Below are positions 63,106 to 64,000 of a stretch of DNA of 64,000 nt, piece after piece. The position numbers and the translations under genes are program-made. Origin of the DNA: Lutimonas vermicola (lineage in GTDB: Bacteria; Bacteroidota; Bacteroidia; Flavobacteriales; Flavobacteriaceae); assembly GCF_038433205.1 (NCBI RefSeq), contig NZ_JBCDNA010000001.1, positions 1,426,001 through 1,490,000 on the forward strand. The letters run 5' to 3'. Positions within the stretch are counted from its first letter, which is position 1; every line of letters starts with the position of its first letter. The notes beneath the pieces were generated by a model. That model was given only the letters and a program-made list of their open reading frames with translations, searched no databases and was not told where the DNA came from.

Positions 63106-64000
63106 CTATAGCAGTTCTTTAACTTCTTCGAAATCAAGACCTCCGTAATTACCCGAACTCATCAAAAGCACTGCTGAATCTTCCAGGTTCTTGCTGAACA
63201 AAAAGTCTTTAAAAGCTTTGGGATCTGTATAAACAATCAGGTTGTCTCTGTTAAAAGCTTTTGCTATCTGCTGCTCACTAACTTCTTTTAACCTTTTGAT
63301 CTTCACTGCGTGTGGAGAATAAAACACAACGGCCTCATCAGCTTTGTCAAGTGTGCCCACATACTCTTTGAGAAAATCTTCGTTGAGACTGCTGTAAGTG
63401 TGCAATTCAAGACAAGCCAGTAGTTTTCTGTTTGCATATTGCTCTTTTACTGCATTGGTAGTCGCTTCAACTTTCGATGGAGAATGCGCAAAATCCTTAA
63501 AAATAACGGTTTGCTCATTTTCACCAATTTTTTCAAGTCTTTTACTCGCTCCTTTAAAATCGGCTATAGCTTCGTAAAACTCTTCCTCGCTCACTCCCAA
63601 ATGAAAACAAATGCTTCTTGCACCTTCCAGGTTCTGTAAATTATGTTTGCCAAATATCTCCAGCGGGATTTCCCCTTCGGCTGTATCCAGTAATGTCATG
63701 CCATTCTCTATCGAATACTCAGGGGTTTTGTAGGGATATTTTTTAATCTGATTTGAAGTTTCTTCAACAACTTTTTTCACCTCCGGATCCTCTTCATTAT
63801 AAACCATCATTCCGCCTTTAACCATTGTATCTACAAATATTTTAAACTGATCCACGTAATTCTCAAACGTAGGAAATACGTTAATATGATCCCAGGCAAT
63901 ACCGCTTATCAAACCAATATTTGCTTTGTACAAATGGAACTTGGGCCTCAAATCAATGGGGGATGATAAATATTCGTCTCCTTCCAGAACAATGACCTCG
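63106..64000 (-). CDS. mpl: Mpl, murein tripeptide ligase (C-terminal part)
   Basis: The minus-strand frame is open to the window edge, so about 298 C-terminal residues are seen. It begins inside the Mur ligase central domain: V-I-V-L-E-G-D-E-Y, then A-N-I-G-L-I-S-G-I-A-W-D-H-I-N-V-F-P-T-F. The C-terminal domain contains K-D-F-A-H-S-P-S-K-V, as in Mpl and not the D-Y-A-H-x-P of MurC/E. It rejoins recycled L-Ala-D-Glu-mDAP to UDP-MurNAc. The N-terminal ATP P-loop lies outside the window. Confidence 0.88.
   Translation of the reverse strand, partial: EVIVLEGDEYLSSPIDLRPKFHLYKANIGLISGIAWDHINVFPTFENYVDQFKIFVDTMVKGGMMVYNEEDPEVKKVVEETSNQIKKYPYKTPEYSIENGMTLLDTAEGEIPLEIFGKHNLQNLEGARSICFHLGVSEEEFYEAIADFKGASKRLEKIGENEQTVIFKDFAHSPSKVEATTNAVKEQYANRKLLACLELHTYSSLNEDFLKEYVGTLDKADEAVVFYSPHAVKIKRLKEVSEQQIAKAFNRDNLIVYTDPKAFKDFLFSKNLEDSAVLLMSSGNYGGLDFEEVKELL

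Overview
This 64 kb window looks like chromosome of a marine-type member of the Flavobacteriaceae (phylum Bacteroidota). The signs are a SusC/SusD outer-membrane pair, families typical of Bacteroidota (DUF5723, DUF4293, BT_3928-type DoxX, DUF1599, polysaccharide deacetylase with a long N-terminal extension), a Rho factor with a long Q/N/K-rich N-terminal insertion, and upstream boxes matching the Bacteroidota -7 consensus TAnnTTTG instead of sigma70 boxes. The genome is AT-rich, and Shine-Dalgarno sequences are mostly absent.

Layout. 1-12.0 kb (minus strand): the str-S10-spc ribosomal supercluster, read rpsL-rpsG-fusA-rpsJ, then a structured 155-nt gap, then rplC through rplO, which leaves the window. 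12.2-18.8 kb (plus): an Omp85/POTRA-type outer-membrane protein and a SusC/SusD pair whose susC carries an in-frame TAA. 18.9-24.8 kb: RlmB, rhomboid protease, RarA, a pair of envelope proteins (DUF5723 barrel plus a 324-residue secreted protein) and a HAD phosphatase broken by a small deletion. 24.9-29.7 kb (minus): a four-gene surface-polysaccharide operon (deacetylase, FemAB-like acyltransferase, GT4, flippase). 29.8-42.8 kb: RadC, TrkA-TrkH, fused isobutyryl-CoA mutase IcmF, a CocE-type lipoprotein hydrolase, a DASS transporter, a secreted hydrolase and a methyltransferase. 42.8-52.9 kb: MFS transporter, DUF1684 protein, the DUF1599-DoxX-FluC operon, LOG protein, FolP, a lipoprotein, the diadenylate cyclase CdaA, an MsbA-like ABC exporter, TruA and a phosphoesterase.

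52.9-57.5 kb: a two-component system (TPR histidine kinase plus LuxR-type regulator), a small secreted protein with its own promoter and terminator, then about 1.5 kb without a convincing gene. This stretch holds six direct copies of a structured repeat (purine arm, loop, 31-nt pyrimidine tract, second hairpin with compensating changes). It is the best candidate here for an undescribed element. 57.5-64 kb: DUF4293, Rho, initiator tRNA-Met with its own promoter and terminator, three tandem copies of a 98-bp repeat whose first 13 bases are the reverse complement of the tRNA 3' flank, an NhaC antiporter, Era, and the C-terminal part of Mpl.

Together the genes are mostly housekeeping (translation, K+ and Na+ homeostasis, cell wall recycling, tRNA/rRNA maturation, DNA repair) with envelope functions. 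No phage, insertion sequence or CRISPR was seen. All family assignments come from reading motifs and remembered family features; no searches were run.
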